Assembly: GCF_002723915.1 (NCBI RefSeq)
Contig: NZ_BEWL01000011.1
Location: forward strand, 62,001 to 126,000
From: Gluconobacter albidus
Lineage (GTDB): Bacteria; Pseudomonadota; Alphaproteobacteria; Acetobacterales; Acetobacteraceae
Reading direction: 5' to 3'
DNA length: 64,000 nt
Part shown: positions 9,655 through 17,552 of the stretch, one piece after another
How the letters are laid out: each line of letters begins with the position of its first letter
Numbering within the stretch: position 1 is the stretch's first letter
Program-made: the position numbers and the translations under genes
The notes under the pieces: generated by a model
Told to the model about the DNA's origin: nothing
The model's input: the letters and a program-made list of their open reading frames with translations, nothing else
Database searches by the model: none

Positions 9655-10415
9655 ACATCTCCCCCCTCTTCTCGCTGGCAGGCAAAGCAGCCCTCATCAC
9701 CGGCGGCGGGCGCGGCCTGGGGAAAGCCATGGCCCTCCACCTCGCCCGCTGCGGCGCGAACGTCTGGATCTCCGGACGCAACGCCGACACCCTCGAGGCA
9801 GCCCGCTCCGAGGCCCTCTCCGACGGCCTGACCGTGCATCCGCTTGTCATGGATGTCAGCAACCTCGACACGATCCGCAAGGCTTTCTCCCGGATCGCCC
9901 GCGAAACCCGAGCGCTCGACATCCTCGTCAACAATGCGGGCGACGAAACCCTCCGCGCCTGCGACGACGTGGATGAAGCCCTGTGGGACCGCCTTCTGGA
10001 CACCAACCTGAAAGGGCCGTTCTTCGTGGCCCAGCAGGCCGCCCGCCTGATGCCGGACGGAGGCAGCATCATCAACCTCGCCTCCCTCACCTCGGCAGCG
10101 GGCGTCGCAAAAGCCGTCCCCTACAGCGCCTCCAAATCCGGTATCCTCGGCCTGACACGCAGCCTCGCCGTCGAATGGGCGCCTCGGGGCATCCGCGTCA
10201 ACGCCCTGGCGCCCGGCTACTTCCATACGGACATGACCGACACGTTCTTCCGCAACGACGCATGGCGCGAAAAGATGCTGGCGGGCATCCCCCTCGCACG
10301 CTTCGGCCTGCCTGACGACCTCGCAGGCCCCCTGCAATTCCTCTGCTCCACAGCCTCCGCCTACATCACCGGACAGGTCCTGTACGTGGACGGCGGAACA
10401 CTCGCCGCGCTCTGA
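9648..10415 (+). CDS. Short-chain dehydrogenase/reductase (SDR, classical)
   Basis: 255 aa. NAD(P)-dependent oxidoreductase, cytoplasmic. The nucleotide-binding TGGGRGLG lies at 18-25, NNAG at 95-98, and the catalytic Ser146, Tyr159 and Lys163 are all present (SLTSAAG and PYSASKSG). The C-terminus ends with the YVDGG found in polyol/gluconate 5-dehydrogenase types. Its ATG overlaps the stop of the Zn-dehydrogenase gene (ATGGTAG), so the two enzymes should be made together. They may act as an epimerising pair on the same carbon, as proposed for HpsO/HpsP. Confidence 0.92.
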   Translation: MVDISPLFSLAGKAALITGGGRGLGKAMALHLARCGANVWISGRNADTLEAARSEALSDGLTVHPLVMDVSNLDTIRKAFSRIARETRALDILVNNAGDETLRACDDVDEALWDRLLDTNLKGPFFVAQQAARLMPDGGSIINLASLTSAAGVAKAVPYSASKSGILGLTRSLAVEWAPRGIRVNALAPGYFHTDMTDTFFRNDAWREKMLAGIPLARFGLPDDLAGPLQFLCSTASAYITGQVLYVDGGTLAAL

Positions 10416-10450
10416 TCCTTCCAACCCTCCGACCCGAAAAGAGAGACCCG

Positions 10451-11779
10451 ATGTCTGAAAACATCACCTTCCATGATCTGACCCAGACCGGGACAATCCC
10501 CGAAGCCCTGCTGCAACGCACAGAGAGCGACCTGTCGGTCTTCTTCGAGCGCGTCAAACCGATCATCGAGCGCGTCCGCACCGAAGGCGACGCCGCCCTG
10601 CGTCATTTCGCACAGGCTTTCGACGGGGTGACCGCCCCCGAAATGAGCATCCGGGCCACGCCGGAAGAGTTCGACGCCGCCTTCGCCAGCATCGAGCCCG
10701 ACGTTCTCGAATCCATCAAATACGGCATCCGGAACATCCGTCGCTTTCACGAAGCCCAGAAGCCGGAAGAAAGCTGGATGATCGAGGTCCAGCCCGGCAT
10801 CTGGGCCGGAGACCGCAACATCCCCATAGACTCCGTGGCCTGTTACGTCCCGCGCGGCAAGGGCAGCTTCCCCAGCGTCGTGAACATGACGACCATCCCC
10901 GGAAAAGTGGCCGGCGTCCCGCGCCTGATCATCGTCACACCGCCCTCCCCCGACGGCACTGTCGACGCCGGAACCCTCGTGGCCGCCCGCCTCATCGGGG
11001 TCGAGGAAGTCTATAAATGCGGCGGCGCACAGGCCGTCGCTGCCGTAGCCTTCGGTACGGAAACCGTGCCCGCCTGCGCCAAGATCGTCGGCCCCGGCAG
11101 CCCGTATGTCGTCGCCGCCAAGCGCCTGCTGTCCGACCGGATCGACCCCGGCATCCCCGCAGGCCCCAGCGAAAGCATCATCCTGACCGATGACAGCGTC
11201 GATCCGGTTCTGGCCGCGCTGGACCTCATCATCGAGTCCGAACACGGCCCGGATTCCTCCGCCTGGCTCGTCACCAGCAGCCGCCGCGTGGCCGAAGGCG
11301 TCATCGCCGCCCTGCCCGCACACTGGGCCGAAATGGACCCCAAACGCGCCGATTTCTCCCGCACCGTTCTGGGCGGCGCCCATGGCGGCGTCATCCTGAC
11401 CAAAGACTTCAGCGCCGCCGTCGATTTCACAAACGCCTACGCACCCGAACATCTCGAAATCCTGACGGTCGATCCAATGGCGGATCTCGGCCGCATCCGC
11501 AACGCAGGCGAAGTCCTCCTCGGCACGGCCTCGCCCGTCACACTGTGCAACTACGTCCTCGGCCCGAACGCCGTGCTCCCCACGAACCGCGCCGCCCGCA
11601 CCCACTCCCCGCTCTCGGTCCATGACTTCATGAAGCGCATGTCCTTCGCACGCGTCTCGCCCGAAGCGTACCCCGAAGCCGCACGCCATGCGGAACGTTT
11701 CGCCCGGTACGAAAACTTCTCAGGCCATGCCCGCGCCGTCTCCTCGGCCCGCCCCATGCCGAAGATCCAACCCCGATGA
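10451..11779 (+). CDS. HisD-superfamily dehydrogenase, probably not histidinol dehydrogenase (HpsN-like)
   Basis: 442 aa. Belongs to the histidinol dehydrogenase superfamily and would carry out a two-step NAD-dependent oxidation of a primary alcohol to the carboxylate. The HisD fold motifs are kept (CYVPRGKG, AGPSES, SEHGPDS, APEHLEIL, GHARAV). Compared with E. coli HisD from memory, zinc ligands Gln259 and Asp360 are replaced by Glu262 and Asn367, while His262 and His419 survive as His265 and His426. The substrate-side His of NHVLPT is Ala in NAVLPT. These changes and the catabolic neighbours point to a sulfopropanediol 3-dehydrogenase (HpsN) or a related polyol enzyme. It overlaps the next gene by ATGA. 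Confidence 0.85.
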   Translation: MSENITFHDLTQTGTIPEALLQRTESDLSVFFERVKPIIERVRTEGDAALRHFAQAFDGVTAPEMSIRATPEEFDAAFASIEPDVLESIKYGIRNIRRFHEAQKPEESWMIEVQPGIWAGDRNIPIDSVACYVPRGKGSFPSVVNMTTIPGKVAGVPRLIIVTPPSPDGTVDAGTLVAARLIGVEEVYKCGGAQAVAAVAFGTETVPACAKIVGPGSPYVVAAKRLLSDRIDPGIPAGPSESIILTDDSVDPVLAALDLIIESEHGPDSSAWLVTSSRRVAEGVIAALPAHWAEMDPKRADFSRTVLGGAHGGVILTKDFSAAVDFTNAYAPEHLEILTVDPMADLGRIRNAGEVLLGTASPVTLCNYVLGPNAVLPTNRAARTHSPLSVHDFMKRMSFARVSPEAYPEAARHAERFARYENFSGHARAVSSARPMPKIQPR

Positions 11780-13137
11780 ACCCCGAAGCGGCCAGCAACA
11801 CACCCGCCAGCACCGGCCCCGTCAACGCGGCAGGCATCCTCGCCGCGGCCCGGAGCGGAAACCCCGCTCTGGCTGCAGACCTCCTGTCGCGCATGATCGC
11901 GGAAGAATTCGGCTTCCACATCACGGACGTCACACTCGGCGCAGACGATTACAGCCTGAACTCCGTCAACGGGTTCATGACCCGTGACACCGGAGAACGC
12001 TTTTTCTTCAAATTCCACCATGAAGAAAACGAAGACTCCGTCCTTCAGGAATTCTACAGGGGCGAAATCCTGCTCGAAGCCGGATTTCCGGTCGATATGC
12101 CCGCCCATGTCTGCCGCCGTGTCGGGCGGCAGATCCTGCTCTACCCGCTCAAAACCATCCCGAAACTCGCCGATGCCGCCCGCGCCGCTGACGGTGACAC
12201 GCCCCTGCCCGGCGCGGATGCCCCGGCCCTCAGACATGCCCAGCAGGACCTGGACGCGCTGAGCGCCACGCTCTACCTGCGCTCATGGCACCCGATCACC
12301 GGCCAACAGAGCGCGGACGAACCCATCCATCAGCTCTTTCACCATCGCCTCACCACCCCGGATCAACCGCCCGGCACGCTCGGCAGCCGCGCAACGAAAT
12401 TCTTCGCTCCCGAACGGACTTTCACATTCCCGGACGCAACCCTGAGCGGCCACGAGCTTCTCGAACTGCACTGGGTGATCGACGGCATCCGCTACGACCG
12501 CACCCTGAAAGACTGCTTTCACAACGCGCTGAAAAACCTGTCTCCCGAGGCACTGGCCCAAAGCGGCGGCGTGGTGGCTCACGGAGACGCCCATAACGCA
12601 AATGTCTGGTTCAACCCAGACACCACCAGCCTCACCCTGTTCGACCCCGCTTTCGCCGGACGCCACATCCCGGCCCTGCTGGCCGAAATCAAGGCCACGT
12701 TTCACAACATTTTCGCCCATGCGGACTGGCTCTATCATTCCGCAGAGCTGAAAACCCGCCCCGAAATCCGGATCAGCAACGGAACGGCGTTCGTCACGAC
12801 AAACTGGTCGCTCCCGCCCCTGCGACAGACCTTCCTTCAGGACAAGGCCCGCCTCCTGTGGCGCCCCCTGCTCGAAGGTCTGGCGCAGCGGGATGCACTT
12901 CCCGACAACTGGCGCGAAACAATCCGCTCCGGCCTGTTCTGCTGCCCCACCCTCGTCATGGATCTCTGCGCCCGGTCGGAAGAAAACCCCAAAAGCCGCC
13001 ACACGCCCGCCTCCTCCCTGACCGGTCTGGCCATCGCCCTGATGTGCGGGGCAGAACCCGAAAGCGCGGACGTAATCTCACGCTTTCTGGGGACTATCGA
13101 CCCGTCCAGTACAATGCCAGAGTGGAACGATCTCTGA
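11776..13137 (+). CDS. APH/choline-kinase-fold phosphotransferase, substrate unknown
   Basis: 453 aa. Shows the kinase-like fold: a nucleotide-binding N-lobe with a Lys in FFFKFHHEE, then the catalytic loop HGDAHNANVW (near 270) and a metal-binding Asp in LFDPAFAGR about 20 residues later. The N-terminal about 40 residues are Ala/Asn-rich and probably flexible. It is longer than APH antibiotic kinases, and nothing points to drug resistance. Placed between a dehydrogenase and a permease and coupled by ATGA to the former, it should phosphorylate the pathway substrate or a headgroup. No close functional match is recognised. Confidence 0.75.
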   Translation: MNPEAASNTPASTGPVNAAGILAAARSGNPALAADLLSRMIAEEFGFHITDVTLGADDYSLNSVNGFMTRDTGERFFFKFHHEENEDSVLQEFYRGEILLEAGFPVDMPAHVCRRVGRQILLYPLKTIPKLADAARAADGDTPLPGADAPALRHAQQDLDALSATLYLRSWHPITGQQSADEPIHQLFHHRLTTPDQPPGTLGSRATKFFAPERTFTFPDATLSGHELLELHWVIDGIRYDRTLKDCFHNALKNLSPEALAQSGGVVAHGDAHNANVWFNPDTTSLTLFDPAFAGRHIPALLAEIKATFHNIFAHADWLYHSAELKTRPEIRISNGTAFVTTNWSLPPLRQTFLQDKARLLWRPLLEGLAQRDALPDNWRETIRSGLFCCPTLVMDLCARSEENPKSRHTPASSLTGLAIALMCGAEPESADVISRFLGTIDPSSTMPEWNDL

Positions 13138-13165
13138 ACCAGAAAACGGGAAAGATCCTGCCTTC

Positions 13166-14557
13166 ATGAACCCGTCCCACAACAAGACCGTTCAGGAAAC
13201 CGCAACATCGGCGTTTGCCGTTGAAAACGAAACGATCTTTCCCATCCCCGAAGACCGCCGCCACGGCAACGCCTGGTCGCTGCTGATGGTCTGGATCGGC
13301 GCCAACCAGAACATCATGGCCGTCATGACCGGCCTGCTGTACCCGACCATCTGCCACCTCTCCCTCGGCTGGTCCCTCCTCGCCATTCTCTCGGGCAACC
13401 TGCTGGGCGGAATCTTCATGGCCCTCCACGCCGCACAGGGTCCCCATCTCGGCATCCCGCAGATGCAGCAGACCCGCGGTCAGTTCGGCTCCACCGGCAG
13501 CCTGCTGATCATTGCCATCATCATCCTGATGTATGTCGGCTTCACCGCGACCTTTTTCGCCATCAGCCGCGAACAGATCGTGCAGGTCTTCGGCCCTTCC
13601 GTCAGCCAGCTTCCCATCTGGATTTCCGTCCTCGTCATCGGCGCCCTCTGCGCAATCGGTCATGACGTGATCGAGCGCTTCATCTCCGGCTTCATTCCCG
13701 TCGCCGCCATTACGTTCGTCCTGCTGGCCTTCGCCTATATGTCCGCATCCGGCGGCCATCTCGCCCAGCCGTTCTGGCAGTCCCCCACACCCCACGACTT
13801 CCTGACGGCCCTGTCGCTCGGCGTCCTGTGGCAGATCGCCTACGCCCCCTATGTTTCCGATTACACCCGCTACCTCCCCTCCGCGACCGGAGAGCGCACG
13901 GCGTTTCTCGTCTGCCTGACCGGCAGCGTCATCGGCACCGCATTCCCGACTTTCATCGGCTCCTATCTCGGCAGCACCGGCTTTTCGGGAACCATGTACG
14001 ACGCCGTCAGGCCCTGGTCCCCGCTGCTGCCCATGGCCCTGTTCGCGGTCATCATGGTCTCGACGCTGGTGAGCTGCACCATGCAGATCTACTGCGCCGC
14101 CCTCTCGTCCCTGACCTTCCTCCAGACATTCCGCCCCAACTGGACCCCGACCAGCCGCTCCCGCGCCTTCGCCGCGCTCACATTGTGCCTGTGTTGCGCC
14201 GTCATCACGATCAATCTGACCGGAAACGTGCTGGAAATCCTCGACAACGTCATCGCGCTGCTCCTCGCCGTCCTGTCTCCGTGGACGGCCATCAACCTCG
14301 TTGATTATTATTTAGTCCGGCACGGGGCCTACGATATTCCTTCCCTGTTCCGACACGACGGCGGCGTCTACGGCCGCGCCAACCGCCCGGCCCTGCTGTG
14401 CTACGCCATCGGCGTCATCGTCCAGATTCCGTTCCTGTCAAACGGCCTCTATACCGGCCCGCTCGCCCGCGCCCTTGGCGGTATCGACGTCTCATGGATC
14501 ATCGGAATTCTCGTCCCCGGCGGCCTTTATCTGGCCCTGTCCCGCAACCGGAACTGA
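13166..14557 (+). CDS. NCS1-family permease, second copy
   Basis: 463 aa with about 12 membrane helices. It shares with the permease at 6978-8363 the segments FMALHAAQG, QTRGQFG, WQIAYAPYVSD and the C-terminal GGIDVSW, so the two are paralogs with related substrates. It lies downstream of the HisD-like and kinase genes and is probably co-transcribed with them. It likely brings the substrate of the oxidation pathway across the inner membrane, while the TonB receptor downstream serves the outer membrane. NCS1 permeases usually carry nucleobase-like rings, which does not fit a simple sulfonate, so the pathway substrate stays open. Confidence 0.9.
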   Translation: MNPSHNKTVQETATSAFAVENETIFPIPEDRRHGNAWSLLMVWIGANQNIMAVMTGLLYPTICHLSLGWSLLAILSGNLLGGIFMALHAAQGPHLGIPQMQQTRGQFGSTGSLLIIAIIILMYVGFTATFFAISREQIVQVFGPSVSQLPIWISVLVIGALCAIGHDVIERFISGFIPVAAITFVLLAFAYMSASGGHLAQPFWQSPTPHDFLTALSLGVLWQIAYAPYVSDYTRYLPSATGERTAFLVCLTGSVIGTAFPTFIGSYLGSTGFSGTMYDAVRPWSPLLPMALFAVIMVSTLVSCTMQIYCAALSSLTFLQTFRPNWTPTSRSRAFAALTLCLCCAVITINLTGNVLEILDNVIALLLAVLSPWTAINLVDYYLVRHGAYDIPSLFRHDGGVYGRANRPALLCYAIGVIVQIPFLSNGLYTGPLARALGGIDVSWIIGILVPGGLYLALSRNRN

Positions 14558-14704
14558 CGCTCCATCGGCCTGCGGACGCCTTCTTCGGTTTTTCCGAAGC
14601 GCTTCCCCATACATCCGTTCTTTAACTCATCGCACCGAATTGCGACCATTCCTCTATCGCACCAAACCCCGCATGAGATGCGAAGAGTTTGAGGAAACAG
14701 TTCC

Positions 14705-15118
14705 ATGCCCGTCCACACCCGAATCCGCCCCTTCAATACGAAGGACACCTACCCCGAACAGGCCCTCGACAACGATCTCTGTCAGGCCGTCGTCGCAGGC
14801 AACACCGTCTATGTCCGCGGACAGGTCCCGCAGGATCTCGACACGCGTGAAAACGTCTGCGTCGGCGACCCGGTCGGACAGGCCCACAAGGTCATGGAAA
14901 ACATCACCCTTCTCCTCAAGGAATCCGGCTCCGACCTCTCCCATATCTGCAAGGTCACGGTCTACCTCACCGACATCCGCTACCGCGAAGCCACCTACCG
15001 CGTCCTGGGGCAGCACCTCAAAGGGGTCTTTCCCGTCTTCACGGGACTGGTCGTCGTCGCCCTCGCCCGGCCGGAATGGCTGATCGAAGTGGACGTCATC
15101 GCCGTCATCCCCGGCTGA
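14705..15118 (+). CDS. RidA/YjgF/YER057c/UK114-family protein
   Basis: 137 aa, close to the usual RidA length. Trimeric RidA proteins hydrolyse reactive enamines/imines formed by PLP enzymes and amino-acid oxidases; many paralogs act inside degradation pathways. The family core is visible: VYVRGQVPQD, a helix with VMENITLLL, KVTVYLTDI, and the C-terminal ALARPEWLIEVDVIAV with the conserved Arg and Glu. A GAGG about 10 bases before the ATG serves as SD. The preceding 147 bases may carry a separate promoter. Its place beside oxidases suggests an imine intermediate in the local pathway. Confidence 0.9.
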   Translation: MPVHTRIRPFNTKDTYPEQALDNDLCQAVVAGNTVYVRGQVPQDLDTRENVCVGDPVGQAHKVMENITLLLKESGSDLSHICKVTVYLTDIRYREATYRVLGQHLKGVFPVFTGLVVVALARPEWLIEVDVIAVIPG

Positions 15119-15189
15119 CCACACACCTCAAGCCCTCCTCCCTAACGCACGTCCCGCGCCGCACGGGCCATTCATGCCGAGGTACCGCC

Positions 15190-17547
15190 ATGCAGACGAA
15201 ATCCCTGTTTTCACGCCATTGTTTGCTTCTCTCCTCGACAATTCTCCTGCTGGGAGGAGGCACGAAAACAGCCTTTGCGGCCCCGGGAAAACACCACATC
15301 CCCGCCCATAGCACCCAGCCCCATGCTGCAACGCCCGCCCCAGCCCCGGCGCGCCCAAAACGCACTGCCGTGGACAACACCGGCCCCGGAGAAACGATCA
15401 ACGTCTCCGTCAGCCGCCACAGACCGGGCGGCGGCCTGATCAAACGCGAAACCGCGGCCCGCTCCGTCAGCACCGTGTCGCACGAATTCATTGCCAAACA
15501 GTCCCCGGCCTCCAACACCCTGGCCCTCGTCACCCTCTCCCCCGGCGCCAACGTCGCCATGGGAGACCCCTTCGGCGTCACCGACCAGTCCTCCGTCAGC
15601 GTCCGCGGCCTCAACCAGCAGGAAATCGGCTATATCTTCGAAGGCGCGCCGATGAACGACCCGGACAACTACACTCCCAATTCCTCGGAATGGGTGGACA
15701 GCGAGAACATGGAGAGTGTCCAGCTTCAGCAGGGCGCGCCGGATATTGAAATTCCGACCGTTTATTCTGCGGGTGGCACGATGAATGTGCGGATCCGCAA
15801 CCCGGAATATACGCGTTCGGGACAGGTGGATGTGAGCTATGGGTCGCATCAGATGAACCGGCAGTTTCTGCGGTATGATACCGGGGAGATCGGGCATACG
15901 GGGCTGCGGGCGTTTGCGTCGTTTTCGAACCTGACCAGCCGGGCTTGGCGTGGGCCGGGGCGGAACCTGCGCCGGCATATGGATTTCAAGGCGATCAAGG
16001 ACTGGGCGCCGGAGAGCTATACGTCCCTGTCTTTCACGTACAACAACGAGAACACGGCCTGGTACAGCACACCTTCTCTGGCTGCCTGGAACAAGAGCGG
16101 GCTTGGCGGCGGGATCAATCTGGACGGCACCTACAAGTTTGGCGATTCCAACTATTACAAGGGGTTCCAGACGAACTGGACGGATTATTTCCTGAGCAGT
16201 CAGTCCCATCTCGCACTGACGCACAAGCTTTCGCTGGATATTACGCCCTATTTCTATCACGGGTCGGGCAATTACCCGCTGGGCGTCTATACGATCCCGA
16301 CGAGTGGCACCTATTATGACGGCACGCAGCCCATCAATGGCCAGCTTGCGGGCAACACCTATTCCCAGGATGGCAATGTCGCCGCGAAATGGGACTGGTA
16401 TGGACGCGAGAGCTATACCGGGCTGAATGCGGCCCTGCATTACGATTCCGGCATCAATCATCTGGTGGCTGGTGCGTGGTACGGGTACAGCGACATGAAT
16501 GTGAGCGAGCCGTTCTCCGGGCTGGATGAAGCGGGGAATGTTTCAAGCTCCCTGCTCAAGCTAACGGACGGGACCGTTCTGAATGGCTGGCGGTATCATA
16601 CGATCACGCAGATGGTCGGGCTGTATGTCGGGGACGAGGTGCGGCTGCTCAATGACCGGCTGCATATCAATGTCGGGTTCAAGGAAGTCATGACCGCGCG
16701 TAACGGGACGCTCCAGCAGCCCGGTCCGCAGTATGCCGTCGGCTACAACTCGGCCGAGCCGCTGCCGCGCATGTCGATCAGCTACAAGGTGAATGACAAC
16801 ATCCAGCTTTTCGCCAATGCGACGACGAGCTTCCGCGTGCCGATGGGGTCTGCGTTCTACAACCAGTATAACAGCCCGTATGATGCGAGCCTTTACCAGA
16901 CGGCGAACACGCATCTGAAGGACGAATACAGCATCGCCGAGGAACTGGGCGCGCGGTATCACAACAACTGGGTCATGGGGTCGGTGACGCTGTTCAACTA
17001 CAACTTCGTTCACCACGCCATCAACCAGTACATCAATGCCGTTCCGTACTTCCTCGATGCGGGTGGGATGACGTCGCGGGGTGTGGATGCGGAGCTGGGC
17101 TTTACGCCCTGGCATCACTTCTCTCCGTATGTGTCGGCGGAATATCTTTATGCGACCAACGACAACAACATCACGATGGGCGGTGTGACCTATGCCACGA
17201 AGGGCAAGATCGCGACCTCCGCGCCGCGCTGGATGGCGGCGATTGGCGTTCAGTATGATGACGGAACGTTCTTCGGCAGCGTGTCGATGAAATATGTCGA
17301 CAAGGAATACGGCACGTTCATGAATGACGAGCGCATTCCGGGCCACAAGCAGGTGGATATGATGCTGGGTGCGCGCACGCATGACATCGGGTTTTTCAAG
17401 AAGCCGAGCATCCGCCTGAACATCGTCAATCTGGGCGACAGCCACTACCTGTCGGGCGTTTACAGCACGGGGCCGGTTGCGGGGACGTCCAGCTATTATG
17501 TGGCGCCGTCCTTTGCCTGTCTTGCGACCGTTTCCACAGGGTTCTGA
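15190..17547 (+). CDS. TonB-dependent outer-membrane receptor (first copy)
   Basis: 785 aa. A signal peptide with a leucine-rich core ends at TAFA near residue 30, followed by a Pro/Ala-rich linker, a plug domain (SVSVRGLNQQEIGYIFEG) and a 22-strand barrel finishing with a terminal aromatic (TGF). GAGG 7 bases before ATG 15190 decides the start; the upstream open frame has no SD. It imports a bulky or scarce substrate with energy from TonB-ExbBD (not in the window). It resembles the receptor at 54270-56654 in plug and barrel, so they are paralogs. The gene is compositionally two-part: the first about 500 bases are strongly C-rich, the remainder G-rich. Confidence 0.9.
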   Translation: MQTKSLFSRHCLLLSSTILLLGGGTKTAFAAPGKHHIPAHSTQPHAATPAPAPARPKRTAVDNTGPGETINVSVSRHRPGGGLIKRETAARSVSTVSHEFIAKQSPASNTLALVTLSPGANVAMGDPFGVTDQSSVSVRGLNQQEIGYIFEGAPMNDPDNYTPNSSEWVDSENMESVQLQQGAPDIEIPTVYSAGGTMNVRIRNPEYTRSGQVDVSYGSHQMNRQFLRYDTGEIGHTGLRAFASFSNLTSRAWRGPGRNLRRHMDFKAIKDWAPESYTSLSFTYNNENTAWYSTPSLAAWNKSGLGGGINLDGTYKFGDSNYYKGFQTNWTDYFLSSQSHLALTHKLSLDITPYFYHGSGNYPLGVYTIPTSGTYYDGTQPINGQLAGNTYSQDGNVAAKWDWYGRESYTGLNAALHYDSGINHLVAGAWYGYSDMNVSEPFSGLDEAGNVSSSLLKLTDGTVLNGWRYHTITQMVGLYVGDEVRLLNDRLHINVGFKEVMTARNGTLQQPGPQYAVGYNSAEPLPRMSISYKVNDNIQLFANATTSFRVPMGSAFYNQYNSPYDASLYQTANTHLKDEYSIAEELGARYHNNWVMGSVTLFNYNFVHHAINQYINAVPYFLDAGGMTSRGVDAELGFTPWHHFSPYVSAEYLYATNDNNITMGGVTYATKGKIATSAPRWMAAIGVQYDDGTFFGSVSMKYVDKEYGTFMNDERIPGHKQVDMMLGARTHDIGFFKKPSIRLNIVNLGDSHYLSGVYSTGPVAGTSSYYVAPSFACLATVSTGF
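15600..15760. other. Base-skew switch inside the TonB receptor gene
   Basis: By hand count, bases 15301-15600 contain 71 G and 137 C, whereas 15721-16020 contain 110 G and 72 C on the plus strand. The whole stretch to the left is C-rich irrespective of gene strand. The stretch to the right is mixed to G-rich. The change happens within about 150 bases inside one intact open frame. Confidence 0.6.
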
Positions 17548-17552
17548 GGATC

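Noticed and set aside
10451-11779. Histidinol dehydrogenase of histidine biosynthesis
   Set aside because: Key HisD ligands and the substrate His are replaced and no other his gene is nearby.
11776-13137. Aminoglycoside resistance gene
   Set aside because: Only the general APH fold is shared; length and operon context point to metabolism.
14583-14599. Terminator after the second NCS1 permease (CTTCGG-TTTTT-CCGAAG)
   Set aside because: The T run is in the loop and no U-run follows the stem on either strand.
15600-15760. Replication origin at the skew switch
   Set aside because: It falls inside a coding gene; no dnaA, DnaA-box cluster or AT-rich unwinding region is seen.
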